Positions 20,632 to 30,024 of a stretch of DNA of 61,087 nucleotides are shown here, in pieces. How positions within the stretch are numbered: the stretch's first letter is position 1; the number at the start of each line of letters is the position of its first letter. The stretch covers positions 1-61,087 of the forward strand of contig JARWMV010000092.1 in the NCBI GenBank assembly GCA_030998015.1, in the 5' to 3' direction. The DNA comes from Ceratorhiza oryzae-sativae (taxonomy: Eukaryota; Basidiomycota; Agaricomycetes; Cantharellales; Ceratobasidiaceae). Both the position numbers and the translations under genes were made by a program. Below the pieces are notes generated by a model that was not told where the DNA came from, did not search any database, and worked only from the letters and a program-made list of their open reading frames with translations.

Positions 20632-21035
20632 CTAAAATAACCTGGCTTAATTAAAATTTCACTATATGCTAGAACAATTGACCCCCAATGCCTTACAGCA
20701 TGTTGGGGGGCAATTGCCCCCCCAAACAATGCAGCGTAGCTGCATTGTTTGGGGGGTCAATTGTCAAAAACCTCTGGGTAGCTGGCCATTCCATTGTAGG
20801 TGAAATGGCATGTTAGGCTATAAATTCTGAGGTATTATTATCCCTTGTTGTCTACAAACAGCAAGAAAATTTCTTATTTGTGATATTAACTTTCGACTAG
20901 CAGGCTTTAATGACAAAAATCAAAGCCTCAGAGACTATACGTGAAAATTTTGTAAAATAGACAGAAAAGTGCATTAATTCCAATGCTTTACGCCTTTTCA
21001 TTAATCTATTGAGAAAAAAGACATAGTCCAAACTA
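20632..21035 (+). other. nad1 intron 2, group I core
   Basis: R-like CCTCAGAGACTATACGTG (about 20,928) and S-like AAGACATAGTCC (about 21,018) are clear group I core strands. A P/Q region lies around GCTATAAATTCTGAGG and ACAGCAAGAAAATTTC. An R3 double hairpin (20683-20763, hexamer CAATTG) is inserted in a peripheral loop. Confidence 0.85.
20683..20763. mobile_element. R3 double hairpin, hexamer CAATTG
   Basis: CAATTG occurs three times: left flank, between the hairpins and right flank. Confidence 0.88.
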
Positions 21036-22581
21036 ATGCAAAATATTTTAGCAAATATAGTTGAATTCGTTAATAAAATTAAAAATTGGTTATTTATATT
21101 TAACGCATATGTTAAAGATGCTTATGCTAAATTCAAATTTTTTGTGTTAACTACTTTAATAAAATTTTACTGCTATATGCCTCCGCGCGCGTTAGTTGCT
21201 GGTGGGACTTGTCCCACCAACCAACGTGAGCAATCGCAACCGTTTGCGATTGCTAGTGCGCGGCATAATATCGATATTTAGCCGCCGGCTGAAAATGACG
21301 AACGGTCGTCATTTTCTACGAGGGAATCTTTATGGGAGGTAGCCTGGACCATGAGACTCATGGTCAAGGCTACCTCATCTGAGGATTCCCTCTAACGCCG
21401 GCGGAGTCTAAGAAAATATTCTACTGATTCTACGGACGTAAAAAATAGCCGTATAAAGGGGCCTAGAACTCCGGACGCCCCAGATCTGACCGAATATCAA
21501 ACCCCCGCTTAGGGTCATCCAGCATTGTATTTATATATAAATACATGCTGTTGACCCGAGGGGTTTGGTTATCGAGGCCGCGTTCGCGGCGAGCCGCGCG
21601 CACGCCAGGGCCGCCTTGGCTTGATTATTGACCTTAAGGTCAATATGAGCCAAGCTTGCTTGGCTTAAGCCAGGGCGTTCGCAGGCGTGCACGGGTCAAA
21701 AAGAAGTAATATTTGGAACAATGCTGGGAGATGCTACAGCAGAAAAATCTCAATTAAATGGTAACACAAGATTGCGGTTTTATATGTCTAATGTAAACCA
21801 AGAATTAATTTTTCATTTATATTCTATTTTTAAACCCTTTGTTAGAACAGCCCCCAAAGAAGTTACCAGAAAACAAAACGAACTTACTGGGAAAATTCAT
21901 ACAGATATACGGTTTTCTACCTTAAAATATCCTATGTTTAACTGGGTAATTGACGACTTTTATGTTAAAGATTTACAAAATAACATAAAAATTGTACCCT
22001 TAAATGCCCATGAAAAACTAACACCCGTTGGTTTAGCTTTTCTTATTATGGATGATGCTTCGTTTAACATAACAAAAGGCCATTTAGTCATTTGTACAGA
22101 TTCTTACTCAAAAGAAGATGTTTCCAAAAAACACCTTCACGGTGGTTTTGGGCCCTACGGGCTACGCTTAATTGATATTTTTAATTCTAAATTTGGATTA
22201 TCTTGTGGATTGATTAACCATGGAATTACAAAAGGCGGAAATATCTCTTATCGAATCCGAATTAACAAATCCTCAATGCCCTCTTTAATTAACTTAGTTA
22301 AACCCCACATCATACCCTCAATGCCCGCGCGCGTTAGTTGCTGGTGGGACTTGTCCCACCAACCAACGTGAGCAATCGCAACCGTTTGCGATTGCTAGTG
22401 CGCGGCATAATATCGATATTTAGCCGCCGGCTGAAAATGACGAACGGTCGTCATTTTCTACGAGGGAATCTTTATGGGAGGTAGCCTGGACCATGAGACT
22501 CATGGTCAAGGCTACCTCATCTGAGGATTCCCTCTAACGCCGGCGGGGGTCTTTAATGTTCAAAGGGCATATTTTGCATAG
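21036..22581 (+). CDS. LAGLIDADG endonuclease in nad1 intron 2, cut by R2, R1, R2
   Basis: Segments: N-terminal 21036-21182 (MQNILANIVEFVNKIKNW start); R2; LRKYSTDSTDVKNSRIKG ... LTEYQ; R1; KEVIFGTMLGDATAEKSQ (first motif); LTPVGLAFLIMDDASF (second motif); RIRINKSSMPSLINLVKP; R2 near the end; TAG at 22579. All three junctions rejoin in frame if the inserts (and one TCAAA copy for R1) are ignored. The stop is 5 nt before exon 3. A small ACACCTTCACGGTGG hairpin also interrupts it near 22,130 in frame. Confidence 0.88.
21183..21404 (-). mobile_element. R2 element (long form)
   Basis: Flanks ATGCCT and AGTCTA join in frame. No target duplication seen. Confidence 0.9.
21497..21700 (+). mobile_element. 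R1 element (long form), TSD TCAAA
   Basis: GAATATCAAA before, TCAAAAAGAAG after. Excluding element plus one TCAAA gives E-Y-Q-K-E-V-I-F in frame. Confidence 0.92.
22325..22546 (-). mobile_element. R2 element (long form)
   Basis: Splits the last codons of the intron 2 endonuclease, 40 bp before nad1 exon 3. Confidence 0.9.
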
Positions 22582-22586
22582 TTTTG

Positions 22587-22943
22587 TGGGCAGTAATTCC
22601 TTTCGGAGATGGTTTAGTACTCTTCGATTTCTCTTTAGGAATCTTGTATACATTAGCTCTATCCTCTCTAGGAATCTATGGAGTATTATTTGCGGGATGG
22701 TCTGCTAATTCTAAATACGCCTTTTTAGGTTCTTTAAGATCAACTGCGGCTATGATAAGTTACGAGTTAGTACTTAGTTCAGCGGTAGTAATTGTAATTT
22801 TAATCACAGGTTCGTTCAACATTACAAAAATCATTGAGAGCCAACAAGCTGTTTGGAGTGTTATACCCCTACTAACAATATTTTTATTCTATTTCATATC
22901 AGTATTGGCAGAAACATCAAGAACTCCATTTGATCTTCAGGAG
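22587..22943 (+). CDS. nad1: nad1 exon 3
   Basis: About 119 codons starting WAVIPFGDGLVLFDFSLGIL, then SLGIYGVLFAGWSANSKYAF and ending AETSRTPFDLQE. It covers the central Nad1 helices, including the quinone-site loop. The preceding intron ends in G. After LQE(A) the family continues with E-x-E-L-V-A-G, but here the frame closes (ALLRV-stop), marking a third intron. No exon with that continuation is found anywhere in the window. Confidence 0.95.
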
Positions 22944-23103
22944 GCTGCATTACTAAGAGTATAACCACAATTTGGCTCTAAGGATTCGGTCTCCTTAAAG
23001 ACCGCTATATGCTGGAAAATTCTACCGGTTGAACACATAGCCGTTCTTTCTGTATGTTTAGTAGAACAATCAGCAGGAAACACTAAACTTCCCGCTAGTT
23101 CCC

Positions 23104-23270
23104 TGTAGACCCCCAATAATTGCAATGTCGCCATTGACCCCCCAAACTGATGCAGCTATGCTGCATTGTTTGGGGGGGTAACCTTATTGGGGGGCGGATG
23201 CCCCTCAAACAATGCAGCGGACCCTCCCACCTGGGATTGGGTCCGCTGCACATGTTTGGGGGGCACTAGC
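23104..23270. mobile_element. R3 cluster with a nested GGACCC stem
   Basis: Hairpins nest in each other. One carries an extra GCGGACCCTCCCACCTGGG...GGGTCCGC stem in its loop. Confidence 0.8.
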
Positions 23271-23369
23271 ATTTTATGAGCTGACGACAGGGTTCCCGCT
23301 TGGGGCAAGTTTGGTATCCTCAGAGAATAGACGTGGTCAATGGAATTCTTAAACTATACCCCGCTAATC

Positions 23370-23498
23370 GATACCCCTGCCAAGACGTGCGCTAAAGCGC
23401 AGTTCTCTAGGCAGGGTGTAGATTTGCCTTCGCAAATCATCGATTATTGGAGCCCTCCGCGCTTAGGCCGCCCTGCGGGCGATCAAAGAGCGCGGAGG
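23370..23498. mobile_element. R6 and R5 hairpins nested in an ATCGAT stem
   Basis: CTAATCGATACCCC ... R6 ... TGTAGATTTGCCTTCGCAAA ... ATCGATTATTGGAG, followed by R5 with CCCTCCGCGC arms. Confidence 0.75.
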
Positions 23499-23834
23499 GT
23501 TTTAGTTTAATGTTTAGTTTTCCATTAAGATATATTCCTTTTTAATCTAGGTAAATAGAATAAATTAAATTTAAAGGCTAACTAGCAAGTCTATAACTCT
23601 AAACCCCAGATCACATAGCTTCTCGAATGGGCCTATGAAGGTTTGCCCCCGTTCGGCAACTAGATCAGTGCTGAAATTTGAACTAGTTGCAAAATTTTTT
23701 AAAAGAGATTCTAGTTGAAAATTTAATTTTATATGCAAAATGGAATTTACAGGGTCCCACTCCCCCTCTCTTGGCTACGATTGTTAGCCTCGGGGTCTGG
23801 GCAGCCGCGTAACGCGCTGCAACTATGAAGAAAT

Positions 23835-24006
23835 CCGCGCGCGTTAGTTGCTGGTGGGACTTGTCCCACCAACCAACGTGAGCAATCGCAACCGTTTGCG
23901 ATTGCTAGTGCGCGGCATAATATCGATATTTAGCCGCCGGCTGAAAATGACGAACGGTCGTCATTTTCTACGAGGGAATCTTTAGGATTCCCTCTAACGC
24001 CGGCGG
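23835..24006 (-). mobile_element. R2 element (short form)
   Basis: Inserted between the intron core and the start of the GIY-YIG ORF. Confidence 0.9.
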
Positions 24007-24107
24007 GCCAAGTCTTGTGACAAGATAAATCCTTTGCCATTTGAACTGGTGGGGCGTATTTAGATTTAGAGACTATTACAATATCTACCAATAAAAATGT
24101 TATCAAA

Positions 24108-24326
24108 TTTGACCCGAGCACGCCTGCGAACGCCCTGGCTTAAGCCAAGGCGGCCCTGGCGTGCGCGCGGCGTCTGATTCCGAGGTACCCTGGAACTGAA
24201 AGTTCCAGGGTACCTCGCAATACCTCGCCGCGAACGCGGCCTCGATAACCAAACCCCTCGGGTCTACGCGTATCGGCTGAAATCTTGGGTTACACCTAAG
24301 ATTTTAGCCGATAAGCGGGGGTTTGA
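24108..24326 (-). mobile_element. R1 element with nested R7, TSD TTTGA
   Basis: TTTGA at both ends. R7 (GATTCCGAGGTACCCTGG ...) lies inside the GCGCGCGG/CCGCG part of R1. Confidence 0.9.
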
Positions 24327-24629
24327 TTAATTTCTTATTTCCTCTTAGAGGATATCTATTTTCAATTTTACTTTGTGTGTTTTTAATTACAGTTATATTT
24401 ACTATGTTAATTGAATTTGAAGAGATACTTAACTTTATCCTTCCAAATAATATGGTATCTAGCTTAATCTCTGCATTAGTGCCTTTAAAGGTATATTCTG
24501 ATTTAAATGATCCTAAAGATGTTCGTGCAGATCTTAAAAAAGTTGGCGGTGTTTATGGTTTAGTCAACACTAAAGATGGAAAACAATACATAGGGTCCAG
24601 CAAAGATATGTATGAAAGATTCACAGATC

Positions 24630-24801
24630 CCGCGCGCGTTAGTTGCTGGTGGGACTTGTCCCACCAACCAACGTGAGCAATCGCAACCGTTTGCGATTGC
24701 TAGTGCGCGGCATAATATCGATATTTAGCCGCCGGCTGAAAATGACGAACGGTCGTCATTTTCTACGAGGGAATCTTTAGGATTCCCTCTAACGCCGGCG
24801 G
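24630..24801 (-). mobile_element. R2 element (short form)
   Basis: Flanks GATC and AGGG. Precise omission gives in-frame D-Q-G-I-T-T-N. Confidence 0.9.
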
Positions 24802-25020
24802 AGGGTATCACAACAAATGCCAGATTACAGCGAAGTATGAAAAAACATGGTATAAATAATTTTATTTTTGTAGTTTATTATTATCACGAAGATCCTTTAA
24901 CTCAAGCTTCGGATCCGTCTGTGTACGGCTTAAGCCGCACACATACGTCTCCTCTACAAGCGTGAAGTTGTTGCACGTACGTGCAACAATTTCAGCTAGA
25001 GTCGCTGTAGTTTTAACTGA

Positions 25021-25312
25021 CCCGTGCCCGCCTACGATCGCAGCTGCGGCCCTGGCGTGCGCGGGCGTCTGATTCCGAGGTACCCTGGAACTGAAAGTTC
25101 CAGGGTACCTCGCAATACCTCGCGGCCAGAGGGGCCGCCTCGCGCACAACCCACGGCACGGGTAAGCCTGCCCCCTCCGCGCTCTTTGATCGCCAGCAGG
25201 GCGGCCTAAGCGCGGAGGGCTCCACTAATCGATGATTTGCGAAGGCAAATCTACACCCTGCCTAGAGAACTGCGCTTTAGCGCACGTCTTGGCAGGGGTA
25301 TCGATTAGCGGG
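25021..25312. mobile_element. R1c + R7 + R5 + R6 composite
   Basis: Starts CCCGTGCCCGCC and contains R7 (about 25,067-25,121), R5 (about 25,176-25,219) and R6 (about 25,256-25,298), ending near ATCGATTAGCGGGG. S2 and S3 differ by one C in the R5 border. Confidence 0.8.
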
Positions 25313-25452
25313 GTAGGGTTTGGTGGTGGATGGGCCCGAGCGGAGCGACGGTCCTCACCACCACGGGGGGTGATATTGAAACAGAGGTTATTAAAAGCTT
25401 TCCTTTCGAAGAATTATTTAATTTCAAACAGGAAGCTAAATCTATGCTAGGC

Positions 25453-25674
25453 CCGCGCGCGTTAGTTGCTGGTGGGACTTGTCCCACCAACCAACGTGAG
25501 CAATCGCAACCGTTTGCGATTGCTAGTGCGCGGCATAATATCGATATTTAGCCGCCGGCTGAAAATGACGAACGGTCGTCATTTTCTACGAGGGAATCTT
25601 TATGGGAGGTAGCCTGGACCATGAGACTCATGGTCAAGGCTACCTCATCTGAGGATTCCCTCTAACGCCGGCGG
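25453..25674 (-). mobile_element. R2 element (long form)
   Basis: Separates SMLG from the HTAEAISKMKARF NUMOD3 region. Confidence 0.9.
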
Positions 25675-25749
25675 ACACACGGCTGAGGCAATATCTAAAA
25701 TGAAAGCTAGATTTGTAGATAAAACCAACCACCCGATGTTTGGGAAAAA

Positions 25750-25998
25750 TCATACCCCCGCTTAGGGTCAACCAGCATTGTATTATAAATACATGCTGTT
25801 GACCCGTGGGTATGGTTATCGAGGCCGCGTTCGCGGCGAGGTATTGCGAGGTACCCTGGAACTTTAAGTTCCAGGGTACCTCGGAATCAGACGCCGCGCG
25901 CACGCCAGGGCCGCCTTGGCTTACATTGACCTTAAGGTCAATATGAGCCAAGCTTGCTTGGCTTAAGCCAAGGCGTTCGCAGGCGTGCACGGGTCATA
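25750..25998 (+). mobile_element. R1 element with nested R7, TSD TCATA
   Basis: TCATA at both ends. S2 lacks 5 bp of the AT-rich stem that S3 keeps (S3 copy 26608-26855). Confidence 0.9.
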
Positions 25999-26167
25999 CA
26001 CTAGAATCAATTAAGTTAATCAGGTCCAGCAAGATTTTATAAATCTTGCATGGAAGCAAACCTGGCGAGTTAAATCCTATGTTCACCCATACCTCTGAAA
26101 CTAGAAATAAAATTTCTGATGTAATGAGTAAAAATCCCTTAGGAATATACGACATGGAAAATAATTT

Positions 26168-26434
26168 GATTAAAACATTCAAACCCCCGCTTAGGGTCAT
26201 CCAGCATTGTATTTATATATAAATACATGCTGTTGACCCGAGGGGTTTGGTTATCGAGGCCGCGTTCGCGGCGAGGTATTGCGAGGGTACCCTGGAACTT
26301 AAAGTTCCAGGGTACCTCGCAATACCTCGCCGCGAACGCGGCCTCGATAACCAAACCCCTCGGGTCAACAGCATGTATTTATATATAAATACAATGCTGG
26401 ATGACCCTAAGCGGGGGTTTGAATGTTTTAATCA
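26168..26434. repeat. Turn-around C2 inside an R1+R7 hairpin
   Basis: The centre is the tip of an R7 hairpin (CCTGGAACTTAAAGTTCCAGG). Normal R7 copies have two different arm ends, GTCTGATTCCGAGG and CCTCGCAATACCTC. Here both arms are the CCTCGCAATACCTC type, so the two half-molecules join exactly at the hairpin tip. The flanking R1 halves mirror each other. Confidence 0.93.
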
Positions 26435-28509
26435 AATTATTTTCCATGTCGTATATTCCTAAGGGATTTTTACTCATTACATCAGAAATTTTATTTCTAG
26501 TTTCAGAGGTATGGGTGAACATAGGATTTAACTCGCCAGGTTTGCTTCCATGCAAGATTTATAAAATCTTGCTGGACCTGATTAACTTAATTGATTCTAG
26601 TGTATGACCCGTGCACGCCTGCGAACGCCTTGGCTTAAGCCAAGCAAGCTTGGCTCATATTGACCTTAAGGTCAATGTAAGCCAAGGCGGCCCTGGCGTG
26701 CGCGCGGCGTCTGATTCCGAGGTACCCTGGAACTTAAAGTTCCAGGGTACCTCGCAATACCTCGCCGCGAACGCGGCCTCGATAACCATACCCACGGGTC
26801 AACAGCATGTATTTATATATAAATACAATGCTGGTTGACCCTAAGCGGGGGTATGATTTTTCCCAAACATCGGGTGGTTGGTTTTATCTACAAATCTAGC
26901 TTTCATTTTAGATATTGCCTCAGCCGTGTGTCCGCCGGCGTTAGAGGGAATCCTCAGATGAGGTAGCCTTGACCATGAGTCTCATGGTCCAGGCTACCTC
27001 CCATAAAGATTCCCTCGTAGAAAATGACGACCGTTCGTCATTTTCAGCCGGCGGCTAAATATCGATATTATGCCGCGCACTAGCAATCGCAAACGGTTGC
27101 GATTGCTCACGTTGGTTGGTGGGACAAGTCCCACCAGCAACTAACGCGCGCGGGCCTAGCATAGATTTAGCTTCCTGTTTGAAATTAAATAATTCTTCGA
27201 AAGGAAAGCTTTTAATAACCTCTGTTTCAATATCACCCCCCGTGGTGGTGAGGACCGTCGCTCCGCTCGGGCCCATCCACCACCAAACCCTACCCCGCTA
27301 ATCGATACCCCTGCCAAGACGTGCGCTAAAGCGCAGTTCTCTAGGCAGGGTGTAGATTTGCCTTCGCAAATCATCGATTAGTGGAGCCCTCCGCGCTTAG
27401 GCCGCCCTGCTGGCGATCAAAGAGCGCGGAGGGGCAGGCTTACCCGTGCCGTGGGTTGTGCGCGAGGCGGCCCCTCTGGCCGCGAGGTATTGCGAGGTAC
27501 CCTGGAACTTTCAGTTCCAGGGTACCTCGGAATCAGACGCCCGCGCACGCCAGGGCCGCAGCTGCGATCGTAGGCGGGCACGGGTCAGTTAAAACTACAG
27601 CGACTCTAGCTGAAATTGTTGCACGTACGTGCAACAACTTCACGCTTGTAGAGGAGACGTATGTGTGCGGCTTAAGCCGTACACAGACGGATCCGAAGCT
27701 TGAGTTAAAGGATCTTCGTGATAATAATAAACTACAAAAATAAAATTATTTATACCATGTTTTTTCATACTTCGCTGTAATCTGGCATTTGTTGTGATAC
27801 CCTCCGCCGGCGTTAGAGGGAATCCTAAAGATTCCCTCGTAGAAAATGACGACCGTTCGTCATTTTCAGCCGGCGGCTAAATATCGATATTATGCCGCGC
27901 ACTAGCAATCGCAAACGGTTGCGATTGCTCACGTTGGTTGGTGGGACAAGTCCCACCAGCAACTAACGCGCGCGGGATCTGTGAATCTTTCATACATATC
28001 TTTGCTGGACCCTATGTATTGTTTTCCATCTTTAGTGTTGACTAAACCATAAACACCGCCAACTTTTTTAAGATCTGCACGAACATCTTTAGGATCATTT
28101 AAATCAGAATATACCTTTAAAGGCACTAATGCAGAGATTAAGCTAGATACCATATTATTTGGAAGGATAAAGTTAAGTATCTCTTCAAATTCAATTAACA
28201 TAGTAAATATAACTGTAATTAAAAACACACAAAGTAAAATTGAAAATAGATATCCTCTAAGAGGAAATAAGAAATTAATCAAACCCCCGCTTATCGGCTA
28301 AAATCTTAGGTGTAACCCAAGATTTCAGCCGATACGCGTAGACCCGAGGGGTTTGGTTATCGAGGCCGCGTTCGCGGCGAGGTATTGCGAGGTACCCTGG
28401 AACTTTCAGTTCCAGGGTACCTCGGAATCAGACGCCGCGCGCACGCCAGGGCCGCCTTGGCTTAAGCCAGGGCGTTCGCAGGCGTGCTCGGGTCAAATTT
28501 GATAACATT
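26421..28509 (-). pseudogene. S3 copy of the nad1 intron 3 GIY-YIG ORF, truncated at C2
   Basis: Mirror of 24097-26185 with the same five interruptions. Its NUMOD1 end faces the S2 copy head-on across C2. Confidence 0.85.
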
Positions 28510-29662
28510 TTTATTGGTAGATATTGTAATAGTCTCTAAATCTAAATACGCCCCACCAGTTCAAATGGCAAAGGATTTATCTTGTCACAAGACTTGGCCC
28601 GCCGGCGTTAGAGGGAATCCTAAAGATTCCCTCGTAGAAAATGACGACCGTTCGTCATTTTCAGCCGGCGGCTAAATATCGATATTATGCCGCGCACTAG
28701 CAATCGCAAACGGTTGCGATTGCTCACGTTGGTTGGTGGGACAAGTCCCACCAGCAACTAACGCGCGCGGATTTCTTCATAGTTGCAGCGCGTTACGCGG
28801 CTGCCCAGACCCCGAGGCTAACAATCGTAGCCAAGAGAGGGGGAGTGGGACCCTGTAAATTCCATTTTGCATATAAAATTAAATTTTCAACTAGAATCTC
28901 TTTTAAAAAATTTTGCAACTAGTTCAAATTTCAGCACTGATCTAGTTGCCGAACGGGGGCAAACCTTCATAGGCCCATTCGAGAAGCTATGTGATCTGGG
29001 GTTTAGAGTTATAGACTTGCTAGTTAGCCTTTAAATTTAATTTATTCTATTTACCTAGATTAAAAAGGAATATATCTTAATGGAAAACTAAACATTAAAC
29101 TAAAACCCTCCGCGCTCTTTGATCGCCCGCAGGGCGGCCTAAGCGCGGAGGGCTCCAATAATCGATGATTTGCGAAGGCAAATCTACACCCTGCCTAGAG
29201 AACTGCGCTTTAGCGCACGTCTTGGCAGGGGTATCGATTAGCGGGGTATAGTTTAAGAATTCCATTGACCACGTCTATTCTCTGAGGATACCAAACTTGC
29301 CCCAAGCGGGAACCCTGTCGTCAGCTCATAAAATGCTAGTGCCCCCCAAACATGTGCAGCGGACCCAATCCCAGGTGGGAGGGTCCGCTGCATTGTTTGA
29401 GGGGCATCCGCCCCCCAATAAGGTTACCCCCCCAAACAATGCAGCATAGCTGCATCAGTTTGGGGGGTCAATGGCGACATTGCAATTATTGGGGGTCTAC
29501 AGGGAACTAGCGGGAAGTTTAGTGTTTCCTGCTGATTGTTCTACTAAACATACAGAAAGAACGGCTATGTGTTCAACCGGTAGAATTTTCCAGCATATAG
29601 CGGTCTTTAAGGAGACCGAATCCTTAGAGCCAAATTGTGGTTATACTCTTAGTAATGCAGCC

Positions 29663-30019
29663 TCCTGAAGATCAAATGGAGTTCTTGATGTTTCTGCCAA
29701 TACTGATATGAAATAGAATAAAAATATTGTTAGTAGGGGTATAACACTCCAAACAGCTTGTTGGCTCTCAATGATTTTTGTAATGTTGAACGAACCTGTG
29801 ATTAAAATTACAATTACTACCGCTGAACTAAGTACTAACTCGTAACTTATCATAGCCGCAGTTGATCTTAAAGAACCTAAAAAGGCGTATTTAGAATTAG
29901 CAGACCATCCCGCAAATAATACTCCATAGATTCCTAGAGAGGATAGAGCTAATGTATACAAGATTCCTAAAGAGAAATCGAAGAGTACTAAACCATCTCC
30001 GAAAGGAATTACTGCCCAC
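29663..30019 (-). CDS. nad1: nad1 exon 3 (S3)
   Basis: Same protein as the S2 exon at 22587-22943. It also stops after LQE with no following exon before the turn-around. Confidence 0.95.
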
Positions 30020-30024
30020 AAAAC

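Larger units (their letters stand above)
22944..24096 (+). other. nad1 intron 3, 5' part with group I core and repeats
   Basis: P-like TATATGCTGGAAAATTC, textbook Q-like CAATCAGCAGGAAAC (about 23,070) and R-like CTCAGAGAATAGACGTGG (about 23,319) identify a group I core. Inserted are R3 hairpins (23104-23270), R6 and R5 (23370-23498), one minisatellite unit (about 23808-23828) and R2 (23835-24006). About 23,500-23,800 has no recognised gene. Confidence 0.75.
24097..26185 (+). pseudogene. GIY-YIG endonuclease in nad1 intron 3, cut by R1, R2, composite, R2, R1 and truncated at C2
   Basis: Start ATG at 24097 (M-L-S-N-L), with R1 (24108-24326) only four codons in. It continues INFLFPLRGYLFSILLCVFL, a probable membrane helix, then GGVYGLVNTKDGKQYIGSSK (GIY-YIG core), R2, ARLQRSMKKHGINNFIF, a composite insert and FPFEELFNFKQEAKSMLG. 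After R2 comes TAEAISKMKARFVDKTNHPM-FGKNHT, R1, ELNPMFTHTSETRNKISDVM (NUMOD3) and LGIYDMENNLIKTF, the start of a NUMOD1 domain. It ends there because the block turns around at C2. The C-terminus and last nad1 exon are missing. Confidence 0.85.
9729..26300 (+). repeat. Arm S2: central copy of the 16.6-kb block
   Basis: Reference orientation of the repeated block. It carries the nad2 fragment, endonuclease ORFs, the cox2 C-terminal relic and nad1 exons 1-3. It is near-identical to S3 in reverse. Small differences seen include a 5-bp deletion in an AT-rich stem near 25,783, an extra G near 26,287 and one extra C near 25,176. Confidence 0.97.

Noticed and set aside
23930..24121. Minus-strand ORF with LITFLLVDIVIVSKSK
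   Set aside because: Antisense to the start of the intron 3 GIY-YIG ORF and an R2; no recognisable family.
27381..27743. 120-codon ORF over the R5/R1c/R7 composite
   Set aside because: Its frame depends on a one-base difference between arms and it mostly translates repeat hairpins.
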